64,000 bases of DNA from an uncultured Lachnospiraceae bacterium (lineage in GTDB: Bacteria > Bacillota > Clostridia > Lachnospirales > Lachnospiraceae). A model generated the notes under the pieces. The model did not search any database, had not been told where the DNA came from, and saw only the letters and a program-made list of their open reading frames with translations. The stretch covers positions 31,505-95,504 of the forward strand of contig CAJTNT010000007.1 in assembly GCA_910577785.1 (NCBI GenBank), written 5' to 3'. Below, one piece after another: positions 1 to 7,505 of the stretch. Made by a program: the position numbers and the translations under genes. The stretch's first letter is position 1; each line of letters starts with the position of its first letter.

Positions 1-995
1 CCCTGGGAAAGAGCCTGCGCCCCGTCAGATACTTGTTCTGAGCCAGAAGCTACCAGGTCTGCACTCTGATTAATCTGGCCTAAGGTAATGCTTAAATCGC
101 GGTTGAGCTTGCGGATGGATTCCAGCAGGCTCTGGCAGTTGCCGACATAGCGCTCCTCTGCCCTGGTGCGGACGTCAAAATTGCCGTCTGCCATTTCGCT
201 TAAGATCATGGAAGCATCTGAAATCACATCATCCAGAATGCCGGCCATGTTACGGAAGGAATCTGCCAGGCTTCCCAGTTCATCCTTGGACTTATAATTG
301 ACTGTGATGTCAAAGTTCCCGCGTACAATCTTGTCTGCCGACTCTTCCAGCTCGCGCAGCGGCTTGGTGATGGCTCTGGTAAGGTAGGTGGAAAGCAGTA
401 AGGTGAGTACTAATGCCAGACCGGCCATACTCAGCTGCAGGACTACCAACGTACTCTGCATTTTTGTGGTTTTCTGGTAATCTGTCTCGGCGCTTGCCTC
501 CGCGGATTCGCTAATCTGGATCAGCGTATTGACCGCCTTCTCTACAAGCGGCTGGTATTTGTTCAATACTATTTCCTGAGCCTTCTGCAAATCTTTGTTG
601 GAGGTTTCGAGGACGGTCTGCTGCATCGACACGGCTTCCTGCACATTTTCGGCAAAACTGTCCAGCAACGCCTGGTCGCCAGTGAAATTCTCAAACAGCC
701 AGGAGGCGTTTTCCTCCAGCAAGGTCAGTTCCTTTTGCAAGTCTTCCGAGTAGGTCTTGCTCTTTTCTGCATCATTTTCCATTGTAATGAAAGAAATATC
801 CTTTACAATAATCTGCAGCCCGCGGCGCATACTCATAACTTTATTGGTAATCTGATAACCAACATTATAAAATTCCGAGTACCTATCCGCATTTTCTGTC
901 AGCCCCATAATTGCGGTTGCAACTGTGATGCAGAAAAACAGAATGATGAGCATGAATGTTACCAATAGCTTAGTCCTGATTTTTAAGTTTTTCAT
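1..995 (-). CDS. Methyl-accepting chemotaxis protein, 3' part outside window
   Basis: Transmembrane chemoreceptor that would sense an extracellular signal and control the CheA kinase. Read on the minus strand from an ATG at 995 preceded by AGGGGGA. It begins MKNLKIRTKLLVTFMLIILF, a first membrane helix (about residues 10-30). A mostly helical sensor region of about 150 residues follows, resembling a four-helix bundle, with several Met/Gln/Glu-rich helices. A second membrane helix (LVVLQLSMAGLALVLTLLLS) leads into a HAMP linker (TRAITKPLRELEESADKIV) with a DELGSLADSF segment. The frame stays open to base 1, so the methylation helices and signalling tip lie outside the window. About 331 residues are visible. 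The ligand cannot be inferred. No chemotaxis gene is seen nearby. Confidence 0.93.
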   Translation of the reverse strand, partial: MKNLKIRTKLLVTFMLIILFFCITVATAIMGLTENADRYSEFYNVGYQITNKVMSMRRGLQIIVKDISFITMENDAEKSKTYSEDLQKELTLLEENASWLFENFTGDQALLDSFAENVQEAVSMQQTVLETSNKDLQKAQEIVLNKYQPLVEKAVNTLIQISESAEASAETDYQKTTKMQSTLVVLQLSMAGLALVLTLLLSTYLTRAITKPLRELEESADKIVRGNFDITVNYKSKDELGSLADSFRNMAGILDDVISDASMILSEMADGNFDVRTRAEERYVGNCQSLLESIRKLNRDLSITLGQINQSADLVASGSEQVSDGAQALSQ

Positions 996-1178
996 TTGGA
1001 ATCCCCCTGTGTTTCTTCATGGGCGGCAGCAGTCCGTTGGGAATGTGGCCCTGGCTTCCCTGGGAAGGCAGGCTGCCCATGGTTGTAAAGGTGTATTGTT
1101 TTGCAGGTACACCTTAGATTATAATAGAATATTCGCAATCTGTCCACTATATTCTGCCATAGAATGAAGATTTCGTTT

Positions 1179-1207
1179 GAATAAAATTTGGATGGAATGG
1201 AATACTA
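1179..1207 (+). promoter_or_regulatory. Putative sigma-G (forespore) promoter of the spoVA region
   Basis: GAATA (1179-1183), a 17-base spacer, then AATACTA (1201-1207). The Bacillus subtilis sigma-G consensus is roughly GHATR, 17-18 bases, CATWHTA, so the -10 differs at one base. It lies 29 bases before the first ATG of the spoVA cluster, whose homologues are forespore-expressed. This is a pattern match only. Confidence 0.45.
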
Positions 1208-1236
1208 TTGCCAAAGCTGGAAAAGGAAGTGAGCAT

Positions 1237-1455
1237 ATGAAATATCGTACTATTTATAGGATTTGCCTGTTCGCAGTCATTATCCTTACCCTGGCAGGGG
1301 GAATTTTTTACTATGTAAATTATGTGCAGCAGCAAGATACCGTGACAGAGGGGACTCTGGTAAAGGAAAGGCAGAAGCCAGAGGCGGCAGATGAGGCTCT
1401 GGGAGGGAATTGTGTGCCATGGGCGGCAGCAGGCCGTATGCAGGCGTCTGCGTAG
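1237..1455 (+). CDS. Small membrane-anchored protein at the head of the spoVA cluster
   Basis: 72-residue protein starting at ATG 1237 after AAAGGAAG. Residues about 7-26 (YRICLFAVIILTLAGGIFYY) form one hydrophobic segment, an uncleaved signal or membrane anchor. A short polar tail ends abruptly after an Ala/Gly-rich stretch (WAAAGRMQASA). The stop is 15 bases before spoVAA, so it should be co-transcribed with it. I do not recognise the family. Its size, topology and place suggest a forespore membrane protein, or the N-terminal remnant of a longer one: the last 20 codons look compositionally unlike the rest and share the 15 bases catgggcggcagcag with 1018-1032. A BofC-like origin is possible but not demonstrated. 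Confidence 0.55.
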   Translation: MKYRTIYRICLFAVIILTLAGGIFYYVNYVQQQDTVTEGTLVKERQKPEAADEALGGNCVPWAAAGRMQASA

Positions 1456-1470
1456 GGGAAGGAGGAAACG

Positions 1471-2115
1471 ATGGCGGCAGATACCGTATACTTGAAAATA
1501 GAGCAGAATGTGCTGGTACGCGAGCCTTCTGTCACCTTAAAGGACATTGCCAAAATAACCTCCACAAACCGCTTGCTGGTCAATAAGCTGAAGCAGATCA
1601 AGATCTATACGTTCCACACGCCTGCAAACAAGAGCAGAAAGAAAAAGCAGGTGGAGGTATTTTCTGTCCTCAAAATTATTGAGCTGATTGGCCAGGAATT
1701 TCCCAGCGTGGAAATCCAGAATATCGGGGAGAAGGACTTTGTCTTAGAATATGCGCCTATGGATGAGATTATGTGGGTGCAGTACCTAAAGACAGCCATC
1801 TTATGCGTCCTGGTGTTTTTTGGATCGGCATTTACGATCATGACATTTGACAATGATGTGGGCGTGGGGGAGGTCTTTGCAGACTTCTATCAGCAGGTCA
1901 TGGGCACGGAGTCCAACGGCTTTACCGTGCTGGAGATCTGCTATTCCATCGGGCTGTTCCTGGGCATTATGATTTTCTTTAACCATCTGGGGCGCAAGAA
2001 AATCACCCATGACCCCACGCCGATCCAGGTGGAGATGCGCACCTATGAAAAGGATGTGGATACCACCTTTATAGAAAACTGCGGCAGAAAAGGGAACAGC
2101 AACGATGTGGACTGA
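1471..2115 (+). CDS. spoVAA: Stage V sporulation protein AA
   Basis: Component of the SpoVA system, which moves calcium-dipicolinate across the spore inner membrane during sporulation and germination. The 214-residue product has a soluble N-terminal half (residues 1-100, beginning YLKIEQNVLVREPSVTLKDIAKI), as in SpoVAA. Two membrane segments follow (about 104-125, VQYLKTAILCVLVFFGSAFTI, and about 148-168), then a polar tail. ATG 1471 has the ribosome site GGAAGGAGG. spoVAB follows after about 40 bases. The family assignment is from sequence recognition. Its individual role within the complex is poorly defined in general. Confidence 0.93.
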   Translation: MAADTVYLKIEQNVLVREPSVTLKDIAKITSTNRLLVNKLKQIKIYTFHTPANKSRKKKQVEVFSVLKIIELIGQEFPSVEIQNIGEKDFVLEYAPMDEIMWVQYLKTAILCVLVFFGSAFTIMTFDNDVGVGEVFADFYQQVMGTESNGFTVLEICYSIGLFLGIMIFFNHLGRKKITHDPTPIQVEMRTYEKDVDTTFIENCGRKGNSNDVD

Positions 2116-2152
2116 AAAATAGTAAGGATAAAAGGTGAAAGGAAACGGCAGG

Positions 2153-2578
2153 ATGTGGTTAAAGCAGGTATTTTTAGGTTTTATTGGGCTGGCCAGCGGC
2201 GCCGCCATTTCGGCGGGAGTCTTCAGCTTTATTATTTCCATTGGGGTCGTCCCCCGCATCATTGGCAAAAGCCGTACGGCGTTCGATATTATGGCTTATG
2301 AAAATGCAGTCCTGCTGGGCGGGACGGCCGGGAACCTGATGGCGCTGTTCTCCATTCAGGTGCCGCTGGGGATTACAGCAGTGATTGCGTTTGGCCTTTC
2401 TGCTGGGATATTTACCGGCTGCCTGTCCGTGGCGCTGGCCGAAATCCTCAATACCTTTCCTATTATGTTCCGCCGCCTGGGCATTAAGGAAGGGCTAAGC
2501 TGGATCCTGTTCTTCATGGCTCTGGGCAAGGCGGCAGGGGCGCTGTATTTTTATACCAACCATATGCAGAAGATGTAG
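2153..2578 (+). CDS. spoVAB: Stage V sporulation protein AB
   Basis: Small polytopic membrane protein of the SpoVA dipicolinate-transport complex. I chose ATG 2153 (MWLKQVFLGFIGLASG), giving 141 residues, the usual SpoVAB length. A GTG at 2135 would add six residues and also has a plausible ribosome site. Four hydrophobic segments are visible, at about 5-25, 45-65, 70-95 and 115-135 (WILFFMALGKAAGALYFY). The gene sits directly between spoVAA and spoVAC in the canonical order. Confidence 0.92.
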   Translation: MWLKQVFLGFIGLASGAAISAGVFSFIISIGVVPRIIGKSRTAFDIMAYENAVLLGGTAGNLMALFSIQVPLGITAVIAFGLSAGIFTGCLSVALAEILNTFPIMFRRLGIKEGLSWILFFMALGKAAGALYFYTNHMQKM

Positions 2579-2654
2579 GGGGACAGAGGAAGCGGGCAGT
2601 ATTGCCAGAATGGGGATAAGGAAGGCATAGGGGTGCAAAACGGAGGAAAGCAGA

Positions 2655-2744
2655 ATGGAACAGGAAACAATGGAACAGAAAACGCTGAAACAGGAAATAA
2701 TGGAACAGGAAACAATGGAACAGGAAACTTTGGAGCAGAAGGAA
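2655..2744 (+). repeat. 15-bp tandem repeat inside the 5' end of spoVAC
   Basis: Six units of 15 bases (type ATGGAACAGGAAACA) start at 2655, 2670, 2685, 2700, 2715 and 2730. Units 1, 4 and 5 are nearly identical. They encode five-residue units, so copy-number change would alter protein length without a frameshift. Four units begin with an in-frame ATG. Confidence 0.85.
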
Positions 2745-3194
2745 AAAAAGAAGCAGGAATATAATGAGTATGTGAAACAGGTGACGCCTACCCATTCGCT
2801 GCCAGCGAATATGGCAAAGGCCTTCTTGACAGGAGGGGCCATCTGTGTGCTGGGGCAGTTTATCCTGAATACGGCGATGAATGCCTGCAGTTTAGATAAG
2901 GACACGGCAGGGAGCTGGTGCAGCATGCTGCTGGTGCTTCTGAGTGTGCTGCTGACGGGGCTTAATATTTACCCTTCCGTGGCAAACTGGGGAGGGGCAG
3001 GCGCACTGGTGCCGATTACCGGCTTTGCCAATTCGGTGGCCGCGCCGGCGATTGAGTTTCAGAAGGAAGGACAGGTCTTCGGGATTGGATGCAAGATTTT
3101 TACGATTGCTGGGCCGGTGATTCTATACGGGATTTTTACCAGCTGGGCGCTTGGGCTGATTTACTGGATTGGAAAGATGATTGGTATATTTTGA
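2655..3194 (+). CDS. spoVAC: Stage V sporulation protein AC with a repeat-built N-terminus
   Basis: Membrane protein of the SpoVA complex. In Bacillus subtilis SpoVAC has been described as a mechanosensitive channel for dipicolinate release. The 179-residue product has a unique Gln/Glu-rich cytoplasmic N-terminus (residues 1-37) of five-residue units (MEQET, MEQKT, LKQEI and so on). The conserved core from YNEYVKQVTPTHSLPANMAKAF follows, with about four membrane segments and the motif GGAGALVPITGFANSVAAPAIE. The first ATG (2655) follows GAGGAAAG, but the next repeat units also begin with ATG, so the true start could be later. This is the last gene of the first spoVA block. spoVAD is not next but 4.5 kb downstream. 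Confidence 0.93.
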   Translation: MEQETMEQKTLKQEIMEQETMEQETLEQKEKKKQEYNEYVKQVTPTHSLPANMAKAFLTGGAICVLGQFILNTAMNACSLDKDTAGSWCSMLLVLLSVLLTGLNIYPSVANWGGAGALVPITGFANSVAAPAIEFQKEGQVFGIGCKIFTIAGPVILYGIFTSWALGLIYWIGKMIGIF

Positions 3195-3279
3195 GGGAAG
3201 TTACAGGAAGGATATAGAGTAGGGTTTGTGTCATAAGAAAAAGTAAAAATCAGAAGTATAAGAAGCAGGAAAAGCGTGT

Positions 3280-3383
3280 ATAATCTCCCCCTTCTTGGGC
3301 AATACTATAGAAAATAGCTACCTATGCAAATAGCTGACACTGAAAAAACGAAACCGTTGCCCAAGTGGAAGGAGGGAGATTAT
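3280..3383 (+). promoter_or_regulatory. Long inverted repeat sequestering the ribosome site of the 61-aa gene
   Basis: The arm at 3280-3302 pairs with 3357-3383: ATAATCTCCC with GGGAGATTAT, then CCTTC with GAAGG, then TTGGGCAA with TTGCCCAA. That is 23 base pairs interrupted only by small bulges. The 3' arm contains the ribosome site GGAGGG and the first two bases of the ATG at 3382. The 54-base loop holds a small hairpin AGCTA/TAGCT. No T tract follows, so it is not a terminator. A translation-control leader is likely if transcription starts upstream of 3280. I recognise no known riboswitch class. Confidence 0.5.
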
Positions 3384-3567
3384 GGATAACCGATATGAGA
3401 TGCCCCTGGGATTAAGCTTCCAGCTAGGCCTGAATGAAAAGGCGCTCAATGCCTATGCGCATTTAAGCGAGGAAGAGAAGCGGCAGGTGGTAGAGGCCGC
3501 CCGCAACGTAACCTCTAAGGCGGAGATGCAGCAGCTGGTATCCGGGCTGGAGAAGGATTTTATGTAA
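3382..3567 (+). CDS. Conserved small protein of unknown function (61 aa)
   Basis: 61 residues, MDNRYEMPLGLSFQLGLNEK at the start, then a helical region ending LSEEEKRQVVEAARNVTSKA and a Met/Gln-containing tail. No signal peptide, membrane segment or Cys residue. The LSEEEKRQVVEAAR helix resembles short C-terminal helices seen in many clostridial small proteins, but I cannot give a function. The start has a near-perfect ribosome site (GGAGGGAGATT) that is itself inside a long stem. The gene lies between spoVAC and the MATE gene, which has its own promoter right after it. Confidence 0.7.
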   Translation: MDNRYEMPLGLSFQLGLNEKALNAYAHLSEEEKRQVVEAARNVTSKAEMQQLVSGLEKDFM

Positions 3568-3581
3568 ATTAAAAAAAGGCA

Positions 3582-3610
3582 TTGACAAATGCGTGCAAGG
3601 GGAATATAAT
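3582..3610 (+). promoter_or_regulatory. Consensus housekeeping promoter of the MATE gene
   Basis: TTGACA (3582-3587), 17 bases, TATAAT (3605-3610): both hexamers and the spacing match the sigma-A consensus exactly. Transcription should begin near 3617. Confidence 0.85.
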
Positions 3611-3625
3611 TGCATTCACAAATGA

Positions 3626-3665
3626 GAGCCACATGGAAGGATCGTCATTCCAGGTGGTTCTTTTT
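3626..3665 (+). terminator. Leader hairpin with T tract ahead of the MATE gene (possible attenuator)
   Basis: GAGCCACATGGAA (3626-3638) pairs with TTCCAGGTGGTTC (3648-3660) with one mismatch and one G-U pair, followed at once by TTTTT (3661-3665). It lies between the promoter and the gene, so it should stop most transcripts unless something prevents it. A 32-codon frame from ATG 3622 runs through the hairpin and ends at 3720, overlapping the MATE start. It has no clear ribosome site, so ribosome-mediated attenuation is possible but unproven. Confidence 0.55.
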
Positions 3666-3704
3666 GCGGAAAATTTGCAAAATGTGGGAAAGGAAGTATT
3701 TATC

Positions 3705-5141
3705 ATGGCAAAGAGCGTGACAAAGGATATGACGGTGGGATCCCCGATGAAGCTGATCCTGCAATTTTGCATCCCCTTGTTTTTTGGGATGCTGTTCCAG
3801 CAGTTTTACAATATGATGGATACGATTATTGTCGGAAAATTCCTGGGGGTCCACGCCCTTGCGGCAGTGGGGGCGACAGGATCCATTAACTTTATGGTGA
3901 TTGGCTTCTGTATGGGCGTGTGCAATGGGTTTGCCATTCCTGTGGCGCAGCAGTTTGGCGCCAAGGATTTCCATAGCCTGCGGAAATACGTAGCCAACAG
4001 CGTGTGGCTGTCGGCGGCCTTTGCCGGGGTAATGACGGTGGCGGTCTGCCTGCTCTGCAAGCAGATTCTGGGGTGGATGCGTACGCCTGCGGACATCATG
4101 GATGGGTCGTATGCTTACATATTTGTGATATTCTTAGGGATCCCGGCCACATACCTGTACAACCTGTTGTCTGGCATTATCCGTTCCATGGGCGACAGCA
4201 AAAGCCCGCTGGTGTTCCTCGTGCTGTCTTCTGTGCTGAATATTATCCTTGACCTGGTGATGATCCTGGTGTTCCACATGGGCGTGGCAGGGGCGGCCTG
4301 GGCGACGGTCATCTCCCAGGCGGTGTCAGGCATTATCTGCCTGGTTTATATGGTGAAACGGTTCGAGATTTTGAGGATTTCCAAGGAAGAATGGCGGCTG
4401 GAAGCCCGCTATGTGGGCGTACTCTGCAACATGGGGATCCCGATGGGGCTGCAGTATTCCATTACGGCGATTGGCAGCGTAATCCTGCAGGCGGCCGTCA
4501 ATTCCCTGGGTTCTCTGGCCGTGGCGGCGGTTTCCACCAGCACCAAGATCAGCATGTTTTTCTGCTGCCCCTTCGATGCCATGGGCTCTACGATGGCAAC
4601 CTATGCAGGGCAGAATGTAGGCGCTGGGAAGCTGAAACGTGTTTCTGAGGGCATCAAGTCCACCAGTGTGCTGGGGCTGGTTTATTCTGTGGCCGCCTGC
4701 GGAGTGCTGGTACTCTTTGGCAGCAAGATAGCCCTGCTGTTTTTGGATGCTTCGGAGACGGGGATCCTGGAGAATGTGCAGATGCTGCTGACGGCCAACA
4801 GCGCGTTCTTTTTCCCGCTCGCGCTGGTAAATATTGTGCGCTTTACCATCCAGGGGATGGGCTTCAGCCGCTTTGCCATTTTGGCTGGTGTATGCGAGAT
4901 GGTGGCAAGGGGCGTCGTAGGGCTGGGGCTGGTGCCTGTCTTCGGCTATTTGGCCGTCTGCTTTGCCAGCCCGGTGGCATGGATTTTTGCAGATTTATTT
5001 TTAGTGCCCGCGTACTTGTATCTTAGGAAAAAATTGGATAAAATGATAAAGGATAGGGAAGGAGAGGGAACCCTTGCAGCTGGAGTAACCATAGAAGGGA
5101 ATGGCTCTGGTGTGCTGGCTGTTTCCTGTAAGGGGAAATAA
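3705..5141 (+). CDS. MATE-family multidrug/sodium antiporter
   Basis: Exports organic cations or drugs in exchange for Na+ or H+ in the cytoplasmic membrane. ATG 3705 (MAKSVTKDMTVGSPMKLILQ) follows GGAAAGGAAG and gives 478 residues, about the family norm with 12 helices. The MATE signature is clear: F..PLFFGMLFQQFYNMMDTI near residues 22-40, and the duplicated half begins GIPMGLQYSITAIGS. A polar 20-residue tail after the last helix is not conserved. The upstream promoter is consensus and followed by a terminator-like leader hairpin, suggesting inducible expression. Its place between spoVAC and spoVAD is unusual. No substrate can be predicted. Confidence 0.93.
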   Translation: MAKSVTKDMTVGSPMKLILQFCIPLFFGMLFQQFYNMMDTIIVGKFLGVHALAAVGATGSINFMVIGFCMGVCNGFAIPVAQQFGAKDFHSLRKYVANSVWLSAAFAGVMTVAVCLLCKQILGWMRTPADIMDGSYAYIFVIFLGIPATYLYNLLSGIIRSMGDSKSPLVFLVLSSVLNIILDLVMILVFHMGVAGAAWATVISQAVSGIICLVYMVKRFEILRISKEEWRLEARYVGVLCNMGIPMGLQYSITAIGSVILQAAVNSLGSLAVAAVSTSTKISMFFCCPFDAMGSTMATYAGQNVGAGKLKRVSEGIKSTSVLGLVYSVAACGVLVLFGSKIALLFLDASETGILENVQMLLTANSAFFFPLALVNIVRFTIQGMGFSRFAILAGVCEMVARGVVGLGLVPVFGYLAVCFASPVAWIFADLFLVPAYLYLRKKLDKMIKDREGEGTLAAGVTIEGNGSGVLAVSCKGK

Positions 5142-5162
5142 GCGCAGCCATTTTGTTACAAC

Positions 5163-5189
5163 TTCTTAATAAATCTTAAGAATTTTTTT
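5163..5189 (+). terminator. Weak A+T-rich terminator after the MATE gene
   Basis: TTCTTAA (5163-5169) pairs with TTAAGAA (5176-5182), followed by seven T (5183-5189). The stem has only one G-C pair, so efficiency is doubtful. Confidence 0.45.
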
Positions 5190-5373
5190 AGATTCATGGG
5201 GTTGATTTTTTACTTCCGGTCATCATATGATAAAGGGAGTGAATATACTGTAAGGAAGACCAAAGCGTAATAGGGAACCCTTCCCTTAGAAACTGCTGTA
5301 AAATGATGTTACGACAGTTTCTTGCCAAGGTAAAATACAAGCAGGACGGAAGGAGCCGAAAGGGAGAAAGAAT

Positions 5374-6948
5374 ATGCAGAGACGACGGGATGATATGCAA
5401 GGTAGGTTGAGCCGCAGGAGGAAGAGGTATCTGAAGAGAAGGATGACCGCAACATTTGCAGTATTGGCGCTGATTACCGCAGTAGGTGTGACGGCGGCGC
5501 TGTTTGCCTCATCCAGGAAGCAAGATAGCGGAAAAGATCCAGATGCCATAGCGGCAAATGCGGACGTGCCAGAGAAAAGCGCCCAGAATGATCCGAAGGA
5601 GGAAGCGGAGAATACGCCGATTCCCCGGGAGGAAAATGAGGCAGGCGGCGATATTGGAGGCGCCGGGGATGGCGCGGAGGCTGAGGGGGGAGAGGCAGAG
5701 CCGGTACAGGCCAGCGCATCCTCCAGGGAAGGCATTTTAGAAGAGGCAAACCGCCTGGCAGCAAGCTACGACTATGATGGAGCGATGGAGAAGGTCAAAA
5801 GTTTTTCGGGCTATGAGAGTGACCAGGAGATGACAGACGCCATTGCCGATTATGAAGCCCGCAAGGCTGAGTGCGTCCCAGTGGATATAGATAAGGTTAC
5901 CCATGTGTTTTACCATTCCTTGGCCGTGGATCCGGTCAAGTGCTTCGGCAGCCAGGACACGGTGCCGCAGGCGGTGGGCAATAACCAATGGATGACGACG
6001 GTAGACGAATTTAACAAGATTACGCAGGAAATGTACGACAGGGGCTATGTGATGGTGGATCTCCATGACCTGGTGGAAGAGACGGTAGATGAGAATGGGG
6101 TGTCCCATTTTACAGAAGGGAAGATTATGCTCCCGCCGGACAAGAAAGCATTCGTGCTGTCTCTGGATGATTTGTCTTATTACCACAGCTATGATAACTT
6201 TGGCTTTGCATCCAAGATGGTGCTGGATGAGAATGGCAAGCCGACTTGTGAATATATCCAGGATGACGGGACGACCGTTGTGGGGGATTATGACGTGGTG
6301 CCGCTGATGGATAAGTTTATCGAGGCGCACCCAGACGCTTCCTATCGGGGGGCAAAGGGGACGATTGCGCTGACCGGGTACAATGGGATCTTAGGGTATC
6401 GGACAGATATTTCCTATCAGACGCAGCCTGACGACCTGGACGCAGATAAGAAGAAATGGCTGGAGGAACACCCGGACTTTGATTTGGAGACAGAGCGGGC
6501 AAATGCCAAGAAGGTGGCGGACGCCTTGAAGGCAGACGGCTGGAAGTTCGCAAGCCATACCTGGGGCCATCTCAAGGTAGGGACGATTTCCTTTGAGCGG
6601 CTGCAGACAGACACGGAGAAGTGGCTGGAGAATGTGGCGCCGCTGATTGGCGGGACAGATACGATTATTTTTGCCCATGGCGAAGACCTGGCAGGCTGGA
6701 CGGATGATTATGCGGCTGGGAATGAGAAATATGACTATTTAAAGAGCAAAGGGTTTAATTTTTACTGCAATGTGGATTCTAAGCAGTATAATACGATTAT
6801 CCGCGATGGGTATGTGCGGCAGAGCCGGAGGAACCTGGATGGGTATCGGATTTATTTTAATACTACTGGGGAGATGGATAATTTGTCGGATCTGTTTCAT
6901 GCGGCGGATATTATCGATCCTAAGAGGCCGCCGGTACATCATTTGTAA
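5374..6948 (+). CDS. Membrane-anchored polysaccharide deacetylase
   Basis: NodB-fold carbohydrate esterase (CE4), expected to remove N-acetyl groups from a cell-surface polymer outside the membrane. The 524-residue product starts at ATG 5374 after AAAGGGAGAAAG. It has a short, very basic N-terminus (MQRRRDDMQGRLSRRRKRYL), one membrane anchor (about 25-45), an acidic low-complexity linker (about 50-120) and a short helical segment. The catalytic domain spans about 165-520. Visible motifs are VLSLDDLSYYHSYD, which replaces the usual TFDDG, and SHTWGHL, the His-x-x-x-His metal pair. Homologues with the SLDD variant are common in Clostridia. A role in spore or vegetative peptidoglycan is inferred only from neighbouring spoVA genes. 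Confidence 0.88.
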   Translation: MQRRRDDMQGRLSRRRKRYLKRRMTATFAVLALITAVGVTAALFASSRKQDSGKDPDAIAANADVPEKSAQNDPKEEAENTPIPREENEAGGDIGGAGDGAEAEGGEAEPVQASASSREGILEEANRLAASYDYDGAMEKVKSFSGYESDQEMTDAIADYEARKAECVPVDIDKVTHVFYHSLAVDPVKCFGSQDTVPQAVGNNQWMTTVDEFNKITQEMYDRGYVMVDLHDLVEETVDENGVSHFTEGKIMLPPDKKAFVLSLDDLSYYHSYDNFGFASKMVLDENGKPTCEYIQDDGTTVVGDYDVVPLMDKFIEAHPDASYRGAKGTIALTGYNGILGYRTDISYQTQPDDLDADKKKWLEEHPDFDLETERANAKKVADALKADGWKFASHTWGHLKVGTISFERLQTDTEKWLENVAPLIGGTDTIIFAHGEDLAGWTDDYAAGNEKYDYLKSKGFNFYCNVDSKQYNTIIRDGYVRQSRRNLDGYRIYFNTTGEMDNLSDLFHAADIIDPKRPPVHHL

Positions 6949-6973
6949 TTGGGGGATACAGATGTTTGGCAAA

Positions 6974-7262
6974 ACGGACGCTGCTTCGGGCAGGCCATCC
7001 CCTACGCAGACGGGGCAACGCTCTGGGGAACTAATCGCTAAGGGAGGCATATCCCCGATAAGATGTGAAGGGTTGTACTTTGCACGTTCAGGAAAGCCTT
7101 CACGTGCAGCCTCCCTACGGGACTGCGGGAAAATAACTCATGTATCTTGCTTGTATCCTGCGCAATCTACACAAGTTATTTTCCCGCAGTCCCTTAGCGC
7201 TGGATTTCCCCTCTGCTAAAACCGCCCCTGAATTGTCTGCTTAAGGGGCTGTCCTACCCAAA
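6974..7262. mobile_element. MITE-like element, copy A (interrupted by a nested hairpin)
   Basis: About 290 bases matching, in opposite orientation, the element at 41140-41358. Shared blocks include GGGGAACTAATCGCTAAGGG and AAAACCGCCCCTGAATTGTC. Its ends are diverged inverted repeats (GGACGCTGCTTCGGG at the left; TAAGGGGCTGTCCTACCC at the right). It contains no plausible gene. Relative to the other copy it carries an extra segment of about 80 bases. Confidence 0.7.
7119..7203. repeat. Nested 20-bp perfect inverted repeat inside copy A
   Basis: GGGACTGCGGGAAAATAACT (7119-7138) and its exact complement (7184-7203), separated by 45 bases. The segment is absent at the corresponding point of copy B, where the flanks read CCTCCCTAAGCGCTGG. 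A possible TA duplication flanks it (CCCTA ... CCCTTA). This suggests a tiny hairpin element inserted into an older repeat. Confidence 0.7.
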
Positions 7263-7341
7263 TCAGCTGATCTTGGCCATGACAGTTCTGGCTGCGGATC
7301 GTATTGTTTTTTAAAATTTATTAGTGGTTTTATAAATGTCT

Positions 7342-7388
7342 TCTCCTTAGTGAGCGGTGTTTTATGGCTTGCTAAGGGGAGTTTTTTA
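7342..7388 (+). terminator. Terminator between the deacetylase and spoVAD
   Basis: CTCCTTAG (about 7343-7350) pairs with CTAAGGGGAG (about 7372-7381) with a bulge, followed by TTTTTT. A second copy of the 5' flank (AGTGAGTGGTGTTTT) occurs about 70 bases further on. The rest of 7263-7660 is A+T-rich and holds only the spoVAD promoter. Confidence 0.55.
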
Positions 7389-7505
7389 TATACAGTGTAT
7401 TTTAAGCATGTTCCTTTAGTGAGTGGTGTTTTTTGCGGTGGGGCCGGTTGTGTGGATATTTAACCGTTGGAGTAATATAGTAAGCGTTAGCCTTTTTGAT
7501 GTTTT

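Noticed and set aside
1018..1440. Shared 15-mer catgggcggcagcag near the MCP start and in the small gene at 1237
   Set aside because: The match does not extend beyond a few more bases, so it may be chance; not called as a repeat family.
3280..3383. Cyclic-di-GMP, THF, ZTP or other known riboswitch in front of the 61-aa gene
   Set aside because: None of the conserved cores of these classes is present; only the long stem is supported.
6770..7219. Plus-strand frame overlapping the deacetylase end and MITE copy A
   Set aside because: It is out of frame with the deacetylase and then reads repeat DNA.
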